DNA of 64,000 nucleotides from Clostridia bacterium (GTDB lineage: Bacteria; Bacillota; Clostridia; Lachnospirales; CAG-274), in NCBI GenBank assembly GCA_030524425.1, contig JAUNGN010000006.1, positions 1 through 64,000 on the forward strand, written 5' to 3'. Each line of letters begins with the position of its first letter. The stretch's first letter is position 1. The position numbers and the translations under genes were made by a program. Below, piece by piece: positions 36,515-45,986 of this stretch. The notes beneath the pieces were generated by a model. The model saw nothing but the letters and a program-made list of their open reading frames with translations. It was not told the DNA's origin and did no database searches.

Positions 36515-37404
36515 TGAAGCAGATTGAAATGACAGGTAAGACAATTAATGAGGCTATTGATAATGCCTGTGCAAAGTTAGGCGTTGGCTTGCTTGATGTT
36601 GAATATAAGGTTATTGATGAACCAACTAAGGGTTTTTTAGGTATTGGCTCAAAGCCTGCTAAAGTTCTCGTTACCCTTATCGGAAGCGAAGATGAGGATG
36701 TTAAGCCGGAAGCAAAGGTTGAAAAGCCTGCTGTTGAAAGGAAGGCTGAACCTAAGATTGAAAATCGTGCTGAGTTTAATACTGAGAAAAAGCCTGAGCC
36801 AAGGAATGAAAAAGCTGTTGAGAAAACAGAGGAAAAAACGGCAGAAGCTGTAGTTGAAGAAGTTGAAGAAGCTAACGAAAATGAGTCTGTAAGAGCTAAT
36901 CTTACTGATGAGGATAAGAATAAAATTCTTGCTGTTGCTGCTAATTTCTTAAATGAAGTTTTTACAAAAATGAATATGTCAGTTGAGCTTAATGCTGTTT
37001 TTAGTGATAACAAACACATTGTTATTGATATGAAGGGTGAAGATATGGGTACTATTATAGGTAAAAGAGGTCAGACTCTTGACAGTATTCAGTATCTTAC
37101 TAACCTTGTTGTAAACAAGGGAGAATATCCTTATATGAATGTTACTCTTGATACTGAGGATTACAGAGCAAAAAGACAAAAGACTCTTGAGCAGCTTGCC
37201 TTTAACTTAGCTAAAAAGGCTAAGCACAACAGAAGAAATATTACTCTTGAGCCTATGAATCCTTATGAGAGAAGAATTATTCATGCAACTTTACAAAATG
37301 ACAGATATGTTACTACATACAGTGAAGGCACAGAGCCTTTCAGATATGTTGTAATTGCTTTAAAGAATAATTATTCAAGCAGAAGAAACTACAGAAATAA
37401 TTAA
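36514..37404 (+). CDS. jag: RNA-binding protein Jag/KhpB
   Basis: A 296-aa protein with an N-terminal Jag domain (1-52, TINEAIDNACAKLGV), a Glu/Lys-rich low-complexity linker (about 60-130), a KH domain (about 145-215, GTIIGKRGQTLDS) and an R3H domain (about 225-290). It acts with KhpA in post-transcriptional control of cell-division genes in pneumococci. Coupled to yidC. Followed by a strong terminator. Confidence 0.93.
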   Translation: MKQIEMTGKTINEAIDNACAKLGVGLLDVEYKVIDEPTKGFLGIGSKPAKVLVTLIGSEDEDVKPEAKVEKPAVERKAEPKIENRAEFNTEKKPEPRNEKAVEKTEEKTAEAVVEEVEEANENESVRANLTDEDKNKILAVAANFLNEVFTKMNMSVELNAVFSDNKHIVIDMKGEDMGTIIGKRGQTLDSIQYLTNLVVNKGEYPYMNVTLDTEDYRAKRQKTLEQLAFNLAKKAKHNRRNITLEPMNPYERRIIHATLQNDRYVTTYSEGTEPFRYVVIALKNNYSSRRNYRNN

Positions 37405-37418
37405 TTTTAATGTCATAT

Positions 37419-37448
37419 GGGCATAGGCGTTAGCCTGTGCCCTTTTTT
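37419..37448 (+). terminator. Terminator between jag and mnmE
   Basis: Stem GGGCATAGGC/GCCTGTGCCC with a GTTA loop, followed by TTTTTT. The mnmE ribosome-binding site (GGAGG) starts three bases after the T run, so mnmE expression depends on read-through or an unseen promoter. Confidence 0.9.
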
Positions 37449-37464
37449 ACGGAGGTTGAACACT

Positions 37465-38841
37465 ATGCTTAAAGTTAATATTGATGATACTATAGCCGCT
37501 ATATCAACAGCAACAGGCAATGGAGGTATTGGCATTGTTCGACTTAGCGGCAGTGAGGCTGTAGAGATTTGCGATAAAATTTTTGTATCCCCAAAGGGTA
37601 AGAAATTAAGTCAACAAAAAAGCCACACAATTCATTTTGGAAATATTGTATATGAGGGAAAAATTATTGATGAGGTGCTTGTGTCTGTTATGAGAGCGCC
37701 TAATACTTACACACGTGAGGATGTTGTGGAAATTAATACTCACGGCGGATACAGGGCTGTAACTGCTGTTTTAAACACTGTTATTAAAAGCGGTGCAAGA
37801 ATGGCAGAGCCGGGAGAGTTTACAAAAAGAGCTTTTTTAAACGGCAGAATTGATTTGACACAGGCAGAGGCTGTTATTGATATTATAAATGCTAAAACCG
37901 ATGCTTCAAGAGAGGCTGCAATGTTAAGACTTGAGGGCAGGCTTTCTAAGGAGATAAGGAATGTAAGAGAGGATATTCTTATGATGCTTGCGCATATTGA
38001 GGCAGGTATTGACTATCCTGAACATGATGATGAAGCTATGACTTATAATCTTATAGCCGATAATACAAAAAAGGCATTAAAGGCTGTAGACAGGCTTATT
38101 TCATCTGCTGACACAGGCAAGATTTATAAGGAGGGCATTAAGACTGTTATTTTAGGCAGACCTAATGTGGGAAAATCCTCCCTTTTAAATGCTATGCTTG
38201 AGGAGGACAGAGCTATTGTTACGGATATTCCCGGTACCACAAGGGACAGCCTTGAGGAAATGCTTAATGTAAATGGTATTCCTCTTAATATTATTGATAC
38301 GGCAGGAATCAGAAATACCGATGATGTGATTGAACAGATAGGTGTTGAAAAGTCAAAAAGCCTTGCAGAACAGGCTGATTTAATTCTTCTTATGTTTGAC
38401 GGCAGCAGAGAATTAAGCAGTGAGGACAGGGAGCTTATTGACCTTGTTAAAAATAAGAAAACGATTACCCTTATTAATAAGCTGGACTTGGAACAGAAAA
38501 TTGATATTGAAGCTTTGAATGAGCTTGAACCTGTTAATATTTCAGTTAAGTCAGATATGGGTATTAATGATATATATGAAAGAATAAAAGAAATGTTTTC
38601 CTTTGGTGATATTAATATTAACAATGAGGTTTTAATATCAGGAGAGAGAAATAAGGAAAGTCTTTTTAAGGCTAAAAGATACCTTGAAAATGTTATGGAA
38701 ACTGTTGAAAACAGAATGCCTGAGGACTTTATAACTATGGATTTGACTGAGGCTTATGCCGCCCTTGGAGAAATTACGGGAGAGGCTTTGGAAGAGGATA
38801 TTATTGATAAAATATTCAGTGAGTTCTGTTTGGGTAAATAA
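37465..38841 (+). CDS. mnmE: tRNA modification GTPase MnmE
   Basis: A 458-aa enzyme that, with MnmG, installs aminomethyl-type groups at U34 of certain tRNAs. It has an N-terminal tetrahydrofolate-binding domain (DTIAAISTATGNGGIGIVR), a helical domain and an inserted G domain with GRPNVGKSS, DIPGTTRDS, DTAG and NKLD. It ends with the catalytic C-terminal motif CLGK. ATG 37465 is chosen from ACGGAGG; the longer frame would start inside the terminator. Confidence 0.97.
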   Translation: MLKVNIDDTIAAISTATGNGGIGIVRLSGSEAVEICDKIFVSPKGKKLSQQKSHTIHFGNIVYEGKIIDEVLVSVMRAPNTYTREDVVEINTHGGYRAVTAVLNTVIKSGARMAEPGEFTKRAFLNGRIDLTQAEAVIDIINAKTDASREAAMLRLEGRLSKEIRNVREDILMMLAHIEAGIDYPEHDDEAMTYNLIADNTKKALKAVDRLISSADTGKIYKEGIKTVILGRPNVGKSSLLNAMLEEDRAIVTDIPGTTRDSLEEMLNVNGIPLNIIDTAGIRNTDDVIEQIGVEKSKSLAEQADLILLMFDGSRELSSEDRELIDLVKNKKTITLINKLDLEQKIDIEALNELEPVNISVKSDMGINDIYERIKEMFSFGDININNEVLISGERNKESLFKAKRYLENVMETVENRMPEDFITMDLTEAYAALGEITGEALEEDIIDKIFSEFCLGK

Positions 38842-38927
38842 AACAGCTCATTTAGACTATAATCATAAAAAACAGCTTAAATAGGCTATAACTATAAAAA
38901 ACAGCCTATTTAGGCTGTAATTATTGA
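38841..38927 (+). repeat. Three tandem 29-bp repeats after mnmE
   Basis: Units begin at 38841, 38870 and 38899, each starting AAACAGC and containing TAG(A/G)CT, with spacer AT differences. The third contains the near-palindrome CAGCCTATTTAGGCTG. They follow the mnmE stop directly. They could be terminator-like hairpins or protein-binding sites; too few for a CRISPR array. Confidence 0.65.
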
Positions 38928-39040
38928 CTTTTTTATATGCAAGCAATATTAAAAAGATTGAGTTGCATTATTACACATCATGTTGTATTCTGCACAGAAA
39001 AAGCTTTTAGATTTCTGCAATATGAAAGGAGTTATCTATA

Positions 39041-39121
39041 GTGACAAATATATATTTTGAAAATGAAGAGTTATTGCAAAAGTATATATCGAAGGTGGAT
39101 TTTAATCAAATTTTGAGGTGA
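39041..39121 (+). CDS. Possible 26-aa leader peptide before mnmG
   Basis: A short frame with GTG start and a well-placed AAAGGAG nine bases upstream, ending in TGA five bases before the mnmG ATG. The product starts [16 protein letters not shown]. The mnmG ribosome-binding site lies inside its last codons, so its translation could influence mnmG. No similarity recognised. Confidence 0.35.
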   Translation: MTNIYFENEELLQKYISKVDFNQILR

Positions 39122-39126
39122 AAAAA

Positions 39127-41010
39127 ATGGGAAACTTATATATAGCTGACGAAGTTGACGTTTGTGTAATAGGTGCAGGTCATGCAGGCTGTGAGGCAGC
39201 ACTTGCTGCAGCAAGAATGGGTTTAAAAACAATACTTTTTGCCCTTAACCTTGACAGTATAGCAATGATGCCCTGCAATCCCCACATAGGCGGAAGCTCC
39301 AAAGGTCATTTGGTTAGGGAAATAGACGCTTTAGGCGGTGAAATGGGTAAAAATATTGACAAGACCTATTTACAGATAAAAATGCTGAATACGGGAAAAG
39401 GACCTGCCGTTTATTCCTTAAGGGCACAGGCCGACAAAGCCAAGTACCATACCGAAATGAAAAAGGTACTTGAAAATACTGAAAATCTTTTAATAAGACA
39501 AGGTGAAATTGCAGATATAATTACAGAGGACAATAAAGTAACCGGTGTTGTGTCTGAAAGCAACGCTCTTTACAGGTGTAAGGCGGCTGTAATATGCAGC
39601 GGTACATATTTACAGGCACGCTGTCTTTATGGTGATACGATTATTGAAAGCGGTCCCAACGGTTTGAGAAGGTCAGAAAAATTAAGTGCCTGTCTTGAAA
39701 GGCTTGGTATTAAGTTATTCAGATATAAGACAGGTACGCCTGCAAGAGTTGATGCAAAGTCTGTTGACATTAGTAAAATGAAGGCACAGCCGGGAGATGA
39801 AAGGGTTATACCTTTTTCTTTTGAAAATATTGATAAGGATATTTCAAAGCCACAGTATGACTGTTATTTGACTTATACCAATGAGGAAACTCATAATATT
39901 ATAAAGGCTAACCTTGACCGTTCACCTCTTTATTCCGGTGTTATTGAGGGCACAGGTCCCAGATATTGTCCGTCTATTGAGGATAAGGTTGTAAGATTTG
40001 CGGATAAGACACAGCATCAGATTTTTGTTGAGCCTGAGGGTGAGGATACCAATGAAATGTATATTCAGGGTATGAGCTCATCACTTCCGGAGGATGTTCA
40101 GCTTGCAATGTACAGAACAATTCCGGGTCTTGAAAATGTAAGATTTACAAGAACAGCTTATGCCATTGAGTATGATTGCATTGATGCAAACCAGCTTAAA
40201 TTAAGCCTTGAATTTAAAAATATTCATGGTCTTTTTTCAGCAGGACAGTTTAATGGTACAAGCGGTTATGAGGAAGCGGCTGCACAGGGTATTATAAGCG
40301 GTATTAATGCGGCTGCTTATATTAAGGGTATAGAGCCTTTAATTCTTGACAGAAGTGAGGGATATATAGGTGTGCTTATTGATGATATTATTACCAAGGA
40401 AAGCAGGGAGCCCTACAGAATGATGACATCAAGAGCCGAATACAGACTTCTTTTAAGACAGGATAATGCGGATTTAAGGCTTACAGAATACGGCTATAAA
40501 TACGGACTTATTTCACAGGAAAGATATGACAGATTTTTAGCTAAAAAGGCTGCCATTGAAAATGAAATTAAGAGAGTATCAAAAATTAACTTTGGACCTG
40601 CTGATGAGGTTAATTCTCTGCTTGAAGGTCTTGGAAGTTCGCCTTTGTCAACAGGGGTCAATATGGGTGATATTATAAAAAGACCTGAAATTACCTATGA
40701 TATGCTTGCTCCTATTGATACTGAAAGACCTGATTTAAGTGACGAGGTAAGAGAACAGGTTAATATTCAGATTAAGTATGAAGGCTATATTGCAAGACAA
40801 ATGAAGCAGGTTGAGGCTTTTAAAAAGCTGGAGGCTAAGAAAATACCTGAGGATATTGATTATGATAATGTTATGGGGCTAAGGCTTGAGGCTACTCAAA
40901 AGTTTAAGTCTGTAAGGCCTGTAAATATTGGACAGGCAAGCAGAATAAGCGGTGTAAGCCCTGCTGATGTTAATATGCTGCTGGTATATTTGAATGGATA
41001 TAGGGGATAA
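39127..41010 (+). CDS. mnmG: tRNA uridine-5-carboxymethylaminomethyl modification enzyme MnmG
   Basis: A 627-aa FAD protein partnering MnmE. The FAD-binding [10 protein letters not shown], the [17 protein letters not shown] segment and the C-terminal helical domain are intact. ATG 39127 is chosen because GAGG lies eight bases before it; a GTG at 39118 would overlap that site. The usual following genes rsmG, noc, parA and parB are absent. Confidence 0.97.
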   Translation: MGNLYIADEVDVCVIGAGHAGCEAALAAARMGLKTILFALNLDSIAMMPCNPHIGGSSKGHLVREIDALGGEMGKNIDKTYLQIKMLNTGKGPAVYSLRAQADKAKYHTEMKKVLENTENLLIRQGEIADIITEDNKVTGVVSESNALYRCKAAVICSGTYLQARCLYGDTIIESGPNGLRRSEKLSACLERLGIKLFRYKTGTPARVDAKSVDISKMKAQPGDERVIPFSFENIDKDISKPQYDCYLTYTNEETHNIIKANLDRSPLYSGVIEGTGPRYCPSIEDKVVRFADKTQHQIFVEPEGEDTNEMYIQGMSSSLPEDVQLAMYRTIPGLENVRFTRTAYAIEYDCIDANQLKLSLEFKNIHGLFSAGQFNGTSGYEEAAAQGIISGINAAAYIKGIEPLILDRSEGYIGVLIDDIITKESREPYRMMTSRAEYRLLLRQDNADLRLTEYGYKYGLISQERYDRFLAKKAAIENEIKRVSKINFGPADEVNSLLEGLGSSPLSTGVNMGDIIKRPEITYDMLAPIDTERPDLSDEVREQVNIQIKYEGYIARQMKQVEAFKKLEAKKIPEDIDYDNVMGLRLEATQKFKSVRPVNIGQASRISGVSPADVNMLLVYLNGYRG

Positions 41011-41019
41011 ATATATGTA

Positions 41020-41057
41020 TTGCCGTCGTATGATTTTTGGAAATCATACGACGGCAA
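41020..41057. terminator. Bidirectional terminator after mnmG
   Basis: A perfect 17-bp stem (TTGCCGTCGTATGATTT and its complement) with a four-base loop, followed by seven T. It separates mnmG from the convergent HTH gene. Confidence 0.92.
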
Positions 41058-41075
41058 TTTTTTTGAAATTAAATA

Positions 41076-42530
41076 TTATTCTTCAATGTTTTCAACGTAT
41101 TGAATTGCCTGTTCAATAAATGAAACAGTTGCCTTTTGTGAGTAAAGATAATCAGTATTTACAATATCCTTTATAAAGTCATAAAAATGCCTGCAAATAG
41201 AGTATTGAGTAGTTGCAAAGTATTTAAGCCGCAGCTTTGTATCATTCCATATCGTAAATTGCAGACAGCTGTCATTTTGAACTATAAGTGACAGACAGTC
41301 GGAAATATTAAGATTTACAGGATTTATTGCCTGTATATTATGGTTATTTGAATTAGCGTATTTTAAAAGACTTTTAAGTATAAAAAGTCGTTCCTCTTTT
41401 GTGCAAGGTCTTGAATATCCCTTTGGAAATTCCTGAATAATGCCTGTTTTTGCAAATTCCATTAAGCAGTTTTTATTAAATATTTGAATACTTGTATTAA
41501 TTTTTTTTAACTGAGCAAGTCTTATATTAAGCAGCCCAACAAGCTGTTCACGCATAAACACGCCTTCGGGTATAACAGCGTTTATCATTTCTTCTGTAAA
41601 ATGCATTGAAAAACAAGGCTCGTATTCAATACAAAGATGAGTTGTGCAGTCATTTTGATTTTGTACCAGAGTTTCTACAATGTTTGGCACATTGGCAGAA
41701 ACCTCTAAAAGCTTTTTATACTTTTGCAGCATTCCCTCACACAAACGATGAACCTTTTCGGTTACTATTCTGTTGTTAATAAGCATAATTTCATTAAAGT
41801 CAGCGGAAACAAAAATTATTACATCAGATAAAGCTATAAAGTAAGGATAGGGGGTCAAATAGCTCTCATCAATTATTGAATTTACATATGTATAATAGAA
41901 CTCATAATTATCAGAGTAGGACAATGCTAAGGGCAAAATATTTTTAAATATTTTAAGGTTGTAATTATCGTTTGTTTCTGCGGATGTATTTAATAAATCA
42001 ATAAAAAGTGTAATTTTTATGTCTGTTTTATACTGCTTTACAACACTGTCAATATATGTATTTAAAAAGGCATCCATCATAGGAACATAAACATAAGCCT
42101 TAGGGCTTTGTTTTTTCATTTCTTTTATAATAAGCTGACTGATAACGGGCTGTATATTGAAATTGTTATATATTGTATTTAAACGGAGTGTATTATCAGT
42201 ATCGGGGGGGGTATTTAACAGTGTACTTTCACTGCTGCCGTATGTATAATCGGAAAAAATTTTAAGCATATCTAATATGATAGTATTGGCGCTATATTTA
42301 CAGTGTCCCAATGAATACATTTGGAACAGTACTTTAAGCTCGTTTTTTGCGCTTCTTGATATGGGCAGATTTTCTAAAATGGTATAAAAATGCTTTGGCT
42401 GCATTGTCCTTTTGAAATGCAGTATCATATGTAATGTGCTTTGGCTTATGCCGCTGGATTTAGCCAATGAGTAAACAGTTATATTGTTTTCTTCCAATAT
42501 TTTTAATATTTTTTCTATAACATATTCCAT
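41076..42530 (-). CDS. Large HTH-domain protein of unknown family, 484 aa
   Basis: The first 60 residues look like an XRE-type helix-turn-helix (NNITVYSLAKSSGISQSTLHMIL). The other 420 residues are mainly helical, without membrane segments or known catalytic motifs, and may be a ligand- or peptide-sensing domain. It is divergent from the 42766-45796 secreted cluster, which could be its target. Preceded by AGAGGTG. I do not recognise the C-terminal family. Confidence 0.7.
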   Translation of the reverse strand: MEYVIEKILKILEENNITVYSLAKSSGISQSTLHMILHFKRTMQPKHFYTILENLPISRSAKNELKVLFQMYSLGHCKYSANTIILDMLKIFSDYTYGSSESTLLNTPPDTDNTLRLNTIYNNFNIQPVISQLIIKEMKKQSPKAYVYVPMMDAFLNTYIDSVVKQYKTDIKITLFIDLLNTSAETNDNYNLKIFKNILPLALSYSDNYEFYYTYVNSIIDESYLTPYPYFIALSDVIIFVSADFNEIMLINNRIVTEKVHRLCEGMLQKYKKLLEVSANVPNIVETLVQNQNDCTTHLCIEYEPCFSMHFTEEMINAVIPEGVFMREQLVGLLNIRLAQLKKINTSIQIFNKNCLMEFAKTGIIQEFPKGYSRPCTKEERLFILKSLLKYANSNNHNIQAINPVNLNISDCLSLIVQNDSCLQFTIWNDTKLRLKYFATTQYSICRHFYDFIKDIVNTDYLYSQKATVSFIEQAIQYVENIEE

Positions 42531-42765
42531 AGTGTCACCTCTTTTTATTCAAATTATATAATAAATTGTTAAAAATGTAAATATTATTTCAATTCACAAA
42601 AAATATCGAATTTTGTAAATTGAATGTGAAGTATTGAAAATTAGATATTTATAATATAATCTTTTATTATAAATAATTTCTGAAAAAATAGCTTTGGAGG
42701 TGTACACTTTTATAAGCGGCAAATCAGAATGTATTTTTTAACACAAAAGGAATAGGAGGATTATA

Positions 42766-43476
42766 ATGAAATTAAATTTTAAATCTATTATGTTGGGATG
42801 TTGTGTCGGCATAATAATGTCAACAGGTATTACAGCTTTTGCTTCTGATGTAACAAGAAGTATTCAGGCAACCTTTAAAAATATAAAAATATATGTTGAC
42901 GGAGCTCAGCTTGTTCCAAAGGATTCAAAGGGAAATACACTTGAACCGTTTATTTATAATGGTACTACATATCTGCCTGTAAGAGCTGTAGGTGAGGCGG
43001 TGGGTAAGGAAGTAAGGTATGATGCAAATACAAACTCCGTATATTTAGGCAGCGGATTTAATACAAACAGCGGATACGTATCAGGTGTAAAACTGGAGCC
43101 ATACAGTAAGGTTGATGTTTCAGTTGAGGATATTACGATGAGCGGAAATAAATATGAAGATGGGATATGTTTTAGAACGTGGAGCGGTATTGTTTCAAAT
43201 GGAACTGCATCATTTAATTTGGGAGGAAATTATAACACTGTGAGTGGAGTATATGGCACAGTTGATGACAAAACAAGTCAAAGTTATGGAGAGGCAACGA
43301 TATATTTCTATGGTGATGGCATACTTTTAAAATCTTTTGAAATAAAAGCCGGACAGATTGTAAAAAATTTCTCAATTAATGTAACAGGTGTATCACAACT
43401 TGAAGTAAAAACAGAAGAAACCAGTCCAAGAGGTGCTATGGGTGCAGTTGGACTTGGTGATGTATATGCTAATTAA
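42766..43476 (+). CDS. Secreted stalk-domain protein with NPCBM-like C-terminus, 236 aa
   Basis: Signal peptide (about 1-26), then a copper amine oxidase N-terminal-like domain (about 38-98, YLPVRAVGEAVGKEVRYDANT), then a beta-sandwich resembling NPCBM carbohydrate-binding modules (about 110-236, with TVDDKTS and GDGILLKSFEI). It is probably a cell-surface glycan-binding protein. First gene of a small secreted cluster; GGAGGA precedes the ATG. Confidence 0.78.
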   Translation: MKLNFKSIMLGCCVGIIMSTGITAFASDVTRSIQATFKNIKIYVDGAQLVPKDSKGNTLEPFIYNGTTYLPVRAVGEAVGKEVRYDANTNSVYLGSGFNTNSGYVSGVKLEPYSKVDVSVEDITMSGNKYEDGICFRTWSGIVSNGTASFNLGGNYNTVSGVYGTVDDKTSQSYGEATIYFYGDGILLKSFEIKAGQIVKNFSINVTGVSQLEVKTEETSPRGAMGAVGLGDVYAN

Positions 43477-43518
43477 ATTTATTTATTACTTATGAAAAAT
43501 ATGATAAGGAGGAAAATT

Positions 43519-44067
43519 ATGAGAATATCAAAATGGAAAGCAGGTATCTGGTTTGTGTCAGCGGCAACAACAATTATTGCGCCTATAGGCTTAATAATAG
43601 GTAAAATTATTGAAAGTCAGGCAAGCTATACTCCCAATGTTATGTCACCTGCACAGCAGCAGGAGATGATTTCGGGAATTGCAGGAGCAATTATAGGATA
43701 TGCTTTATGTGTAATTTTGGCTATAGTGCTCTATAAATCAGAAAAAAAGAGGTGCAATAACAACAAGGCTCATATGAAGTTATTTGTAAAAATCGGATTT
43801 AAGGGCTACTTAAAATTTTTATTTTTTGCTATATATATTTGGTTCTGGCTTGTTGGCAAACTTTTGGGAGTTGATAAAGCCGTAGCTATGAAAAACAGAA
43901 AATACCCCGAATATGTTCAGGGTGCAAATGGGGAAAGCTATCATATTTTAACGAATGCAAGTAATGAGCCTTACATATATGTAAACGGAAAAACAAGAAA
44001 TTTAAGAGATATGGATGGATATTATCAGGATGATTTTGGTGAAAAATATAGTTATGATAATTATTAA
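43519..44067 (+). CDS. Small membrane protein, 182 aa, unknown
   Basis: Three hydrophobic segments are visible (about residues 9-27, 50-68 and 90-112), followed by a hydrophilic C-terminal tail of about 65 residues rich in Tyr, Asn and Asp. ATG 43519 is chosen because AAGGAGG lies six bases before it; an earlier ATG at 43492 has no such site. Second gene of the cluster. No family recognised. Confidence 0.65.
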   Translation: MRISKWKAGIWFVSAATTIIAPIGLIIGKIIESQASYTPNVMSPAQQQEMISGIAGAIIGYALCVILAIVLYKSEKKRCNNNKAHMKLFVKIGFKGYLKFLFFAIYIWFWLVGKLLGVDKAVAMKNRKYPEYVQGANGESYHILTNASNEPYIYVNGKTRNLRDMDGYYQDDFGEKYSYDNY

Positions 44068-44128
44068 TGTCGATTTAAGTTAGCAAAATAATGATTGAAT
44101 AAATCATTAAAACAATAGAGGAAAAGTA

Positions 44129-45796
44129 ATGCGCATTATTAAAGGTTTAATAATTATAAGTATATTTTTGTTTGTTATTTGTGGAGGACCTGTTACAGCT
44201 AGTGCCGACACCTCATTAGTGTATACAGATATAAACAAAGACGGAAGCAATGATAAACAGGATGCTGCCTTATTACTTAAACATTTAGCAGGCATAACAT
44301 ATGCTTCAAATTTTAATTTGACAAATGCCGACATAAATAATGACGGTAATGTAGATATGCTTGATGTTATATCAATACTTAATGATATAAATATTGTAGG
44401 CTATGGTCATATTGAAGAAATTGGCTGGCAAAACAATATAAAGTCCGGTAATATAATTGGAACTACAGGTCAGGAAAAAAGGTTGGAGGCAATAAGGTTA
44501 AAGCTGTCGGGAGGAATTGACGGTAAAATTGAATATTGCGCACATGTTCAGGGTATAGGATGGCAAGGTTGGGTCAGCAATGGAAATTTAGCGGGAACAA
44601 CAGGTAAGGAATTACCGATTGAAGCAATTAAAATAAAACTGAAAGGTGATATTGCCAACACCTATTCTGTTGAATACAGGACACATATTACAGGTGTGGG
44701 TTGGCTTGATTGGTGCGCTGACGGTGAAATAGCGGGAAGTGTAGGCTTAAAGCAAAGAATGGAAGCTATACAGGTAAGGCTCGTTAAAAAAGATACTTCA
44801 AAAAAATATACAGGTGTATATAATGTTATGTTGCCTGATTTTTCAGCTGCGGCACACGTTGAGGATTACGGCTGGCTGGCTTATGTCGGTTTGGGCGAAA
44901 CCATAGGAACTGTAGGCGAGGTAAAATCATTACAGGCTGTTCAATTAAATATTAATCCTAAAAACAGCAATCTGTCAGGAGGTATCAGATATAGGACTCA
45001 TGTATCAGATGTCGGTTGGCAAGGTTGGGTAAACGGTGGAGGCAATGCAGGCACTACAGGACAGGGATTGCCTATAGAATGTATACAAATTGAGCTTACA
45101 GGAAATATGTCCAAATATTATGACATTTATTACCGTGCTCACGTTGCCGATATAGGCTGGATGGGTTGGACAAAAAACGGCGGTATGGCAGGCACTACAG
45201 GTGGCGCTGCTCAAATGGAGGCTCTTCAGGTAAAAATAGTATATAAAAATTCAGAAGAAATTTCCGAGGGAGAGGCTTATCAAAAATTAGAATTAAAATC
45301 GAATTTTGAAAGTGCTATTAACAGTATACGAGTTATTCAACAAAAATATCCGGTTGGGAGTACATTTAATGATTCTGACGGTGTTGGAGGTATTCAATGT
45401 AAAGGTTTTGCGGGATATGTATATTATAGAATGTTTGGATTAACATTACCAGCTTATACTTCAAGTGCAAATACATTAATACACAATTCAAATATTACAG
45501 TCGTTGGTGAAATAACGTCACGTCCAACAGTTGAACAACTTAAGAATATGTTTGAAAAGGGAAGACCAGGTGATATAATTCAGGGGAAAAAACAATCAAG
45601 TCAACATACAATGGTATTTATGTATACAACAAGCACGGGAATACATGTTTATGACTGTAATAGTGATGGCAAGAATACAGTTAAAGAAAGAGATTTAAGT
45701 TATAGTGAAATTGCGGGAACGGGTTATTATACAGGTTATATTTATGGAATATCGTTATATACAGCACCAAATTATACTTCTAAATTTCCTTCATAA
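44129..45796 (+). CDS. Secreted ChW-repeat protein with dockerin-like domain and NlpC/P60-like peptidase
   Basis: A 555-aa protein with a signal peptide (1-27) and two dockerin-type calcium motifs (DINKDGSND and DINNDGNVD, about 30-85). Six ChW repeats follow (about 92-385, each with GW...AGTTG), then a cysteine-peptidase-like domain (about 400-550). The last has Cys in CKGFAGYVYYRMFG, His in SQHTMVFM and a following HVYDCN, fitting the NlpC/P60 or CHAP layout. Probably a secreted wall hydrolase or amidase. Preceded by GAGGAAA. Confidence 0.75.
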   Translation: MRIIKGLIIISIFLFVICGGPVTASADTSLVYTDINKDGSNDKQDAALLLKHLAGITYASNFNLTNADINNDGNVDMLDVISILNDINIVGYGHIEEIGWQNNIKSGNIIGTTGQEKRLEAIRLKLSGGIDGKIEYCAHVQGIGWQGWVSNGNLAGTTGKELPIEAIKIKLKGDIANTYSVEYRTHITGVGWLDWCADGEIAGSVGLKQRMEAIQVRLVKKDTSKKYTGVYNVMLPDFSAAAHVEDYGWLAYVGLGETIGTVGEVKSLQAVQLNINPKNSNLSGGIRYRTHVSDVGWQGWVNGGGNAGTTGQGLPIECIQIELTGNMSKYYDIYYRAHVADIGWMGWTKNGGMAGTTGGAAQMEALQVKIVYKNSEEISEGEAYQKLELKSNFESAINSIRVIQQKYPVGSTFNDSDGVGGIQCKGFAGYVYYRMFGLTLPAYTSSANTLIHNSNITVVGEITSRPTVEQLKNMFEKGRPGDIIQGKKQSSQHTMVFMYTTSTGIHVYDCNSDGKNTVKERDLSYSEIAGTGYYTGYIYGISLYTAPNYTSKFPS

Positions 45797-45856
45797 ATTA
45801 TTGATAAAGATTCCATTAATATTAAATACTGAGTATAGCACGAAATAGAATGCAGT

Positions 45857-45897
45857 TAAAAGAGAGGTATATTTATTATTTATGTATCTCTCTTTTG
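45857..45897 (+). terminator. Terminator before coaBC
   Basis: Stem AAAAGAGAGGTATA/TGTATCTCTCTTTT with a long AT loop. It ends the upstream secreted cluster, and its presence argues that the coaBC start lies downstream of it. Confidence 0.65.
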
Positions 45898-45986
45898 AAT
45901 TATGTTTAAATATTAATATAATTTTATGTTGCACAAAATCTCCATCAATGTTAAAATTATTACAAAACTACTTAGGATGTGATTTT

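Noticed and set aside
38841..38927. CRISPR array
   Set aside because: The units are directly adjacent 29-bp copies with no unique spacers, only three in number, and there are no cas genes.
38925..39040. Possible second promoter and RNA gene before mnmG
   Set aside because: AT-rich with no -35/-10 pair of good spacing and no stable structure.
45882..45986. Longer N-terminus of CoaBC
   Set aside because: The ATG lies inside a terminator hairpin and the extra residues do not resemble the family; the TTG at 45987 fits better.
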